Assembly (NCBI GenBank): GCA_019448385.1
Contig: JAGTXO010000048.1
Coordinates: 186,001-250,000, forward strand
Direction: 5' to 3'
Length of the DNA stretch: 64,000 nucleotides
DNA from: Diacronema lutheri
Taxonomy: Eukaryota; Haptophyta; Pavlovophyceae; Pavlovales; Pavlovaceae
Below the pieces are notes generated by a model. It did not search any database. It saw only the letters and a list, made by a program, of their open reading frames with translations, and had not been told where the DNA came from. Position 1 is the first letter of the stretch. Every line of letters begins with the position of its first letter. The translations under genes and the position numbers were made by a program. This document shows positions 63,411 to 64,000 of this stretch, in pieces.

Positions 63411-64000
63411 ATGTGGAGGGTGGCCGGCGTGGTGCTCGTCATCGCGGCACTCGCGGCGACACCGCGCCTCGGGTTGCCCGCGCATTGGTTCGGCTCGGAA
63501 TCGTCGCCAACCTCGCCGGCGCATGCCGGCGCGCCGCCGATCGGTGGCGCGCACACGCCTCGGGCTGCGCCGTCGCCCTTCGCGCCGCGCGGCGTCGCGA
63601 CGGTGATCGGCTGGCTGCGCGCGCGCACTCCGTGGCCGTCTGCGCCGTCCGCGTCGATGACACCGTCCGCGCGACCGCAGCCGCGCGGCTGGGCTGCGCG
63701 GCTCCTCGCGCGCCACGCGCCTGCCGTCGCCACGTGGCTCGCTCCGCGCGCGGACGCGCACGCGAATGGCGGCCCCGGCGACGCGGCGGGCGACGAGACG
63801 CGCGTGTGGGGAACCACCGCATTCGCTGCGCTGCTGCTCGCGTCGGCATGGACGGCAGGCGCAGCGCTCTCGCTGCTCCTCCTGCTGCTGGCGGTGGTGC
63901 GCGCGGCGCGCGGCGCGCGCCGTCCGGCGGCGGGCGCGACGCCAGCGTGGGCGCAGCCGCTGCGCGAGCGGAGCGACAAGGCGCAGCTGCAGCTCGAGAG
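63411..64000 (+). CDS. Partial membrane protein running off the window
   Basis: Open from the ATG at 63411 to the window end with no stop (196 codons). It starts with a hydrophobic leader (WRVAGVVLVIAALAA), then a Pro/Ala/Trp-containing linker, and a second hydrophobic segment (AALLLASAWTAGAALSLLLLLLAVV) followed by basic residues. No family recognised. The plus frame was chosen over the antisense open frame because it has a leader and an anchor in sensible places. Confidence 0.45.
   Translation, partial: MWRVAGVVLVIAALAATPRLGLPAHWFGSESSPTSPAHAGAPPIGGAHTPRAAPSPFAPRGVATVIGWLRARTPWPSAPSASMTPSARPQPRGWAARLLARHAPAVATWLAPRADAHANGGPGDAAGDETRVWGTTAFAALLLASAWTAGAALSLLLLLLAVVRAARGARRPAAGATPAWAQPLRERSDKAQLQLE

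Noticed and set aside
63320-63979. Antisense ORF opposite the last gene
   Set aside because: Low-complexity Arg/Ser/Ala; the plus frame has a leader and a TM segment in plausible places.

Overview
This window is GC-rich nuclear DNA of a photosynthetic protist, most like a haptophyte alga. Reasons: a plastid-type porphobilinogen synthase, a homogentisate solanesyltransferase-like plastoquinone enzyme and a plastid-style leader ending in GAF sit beside eukaryotic genes (myosin, MCM2, a longin SNARE, a mitochondrial carrier, a Patched-like protein). Genes are packed tightly, introns are short (about 80-400 bp), and several introns are best explained by GC-AG splice sites. Pelagophytes or other secondary-plastid algae cannot be excluded from sequence alone. 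All family calls come from motifs read in the translations; no search was run.

Positions 1-32057 are an ordinary gene-dense host segment. In order: lipoxygenase-like enzyme (+), longin R-SNARE with a Thr at the zero layer (-), small Cys-rich membrane protein (+), five-exon unconventional myosin with coiled coil and WW-like motif (+), MCM2 (-), acidic SAP-domain protein with a signal peptide (+), plastid-targeted STI1-like protein (-), Sfi1-like helical-repeat protein (+), mitochondrial carrier (-), coiled-coil protein (+), IQ/LRR protein (-), homogentisate prenyltransferase (-), porphobilinogen synthase (-), PTPMT1-like phosphatase (+) and a Patched/RND-family membrane protein (+). Several pairs are head-to-head with less than 200 bp between starts.

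Positions about 32.1-63 kb are accessory. The main object is a minus-strand gene (51407 to 32520) with two phase-consistent introns that would encode one protein of about 6,200 residues. It carries an Ulp1-like cysteine protease motif set at the N terminus, a second Ulp1-like module, a YqaJ/lambda-exonuclease-like PD-(D/E)XK domain, a chromodomain with its aromatic cage, and, directly after the chromodomain, a complete Fanzor/TnpB-like RuvC nuclease at the C terminus. Upstream on the same strand lie a ubiquitin-specific-protease-like gene (about 55.8-54.4 kb) and a Pif1-like helicase behind a putative ssDNA-binding-protein-like domain (59.7-57.3 kb). The helicase part is broken by about five frame changes. 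Together they look like a giant mobile element or integrated replicon of at least 27 kb that combines RNA-guided cleavage, chromatin reading, end resection, unwinding and (de)ubiquitin/SUMO proteolysis. No transposase, HUH Rep, DNA polymerase or capsid gene was recognised.

The right part (51.4-54.3 and 56-63.3 kb) holds long C/G homopolymers, a possible LINE endonuclease scrap, a membrane-protein fragment, two inverted copies of a MITE-like element with about 100-bp terminal inverted repeats rich in GTGTAGG heptamers, and a frame-broken coiled-coil pseudogene. A promoter-like block (CCAAT, an 18-bp palindrome, TATATA) and a partial two-TM gene close the window.
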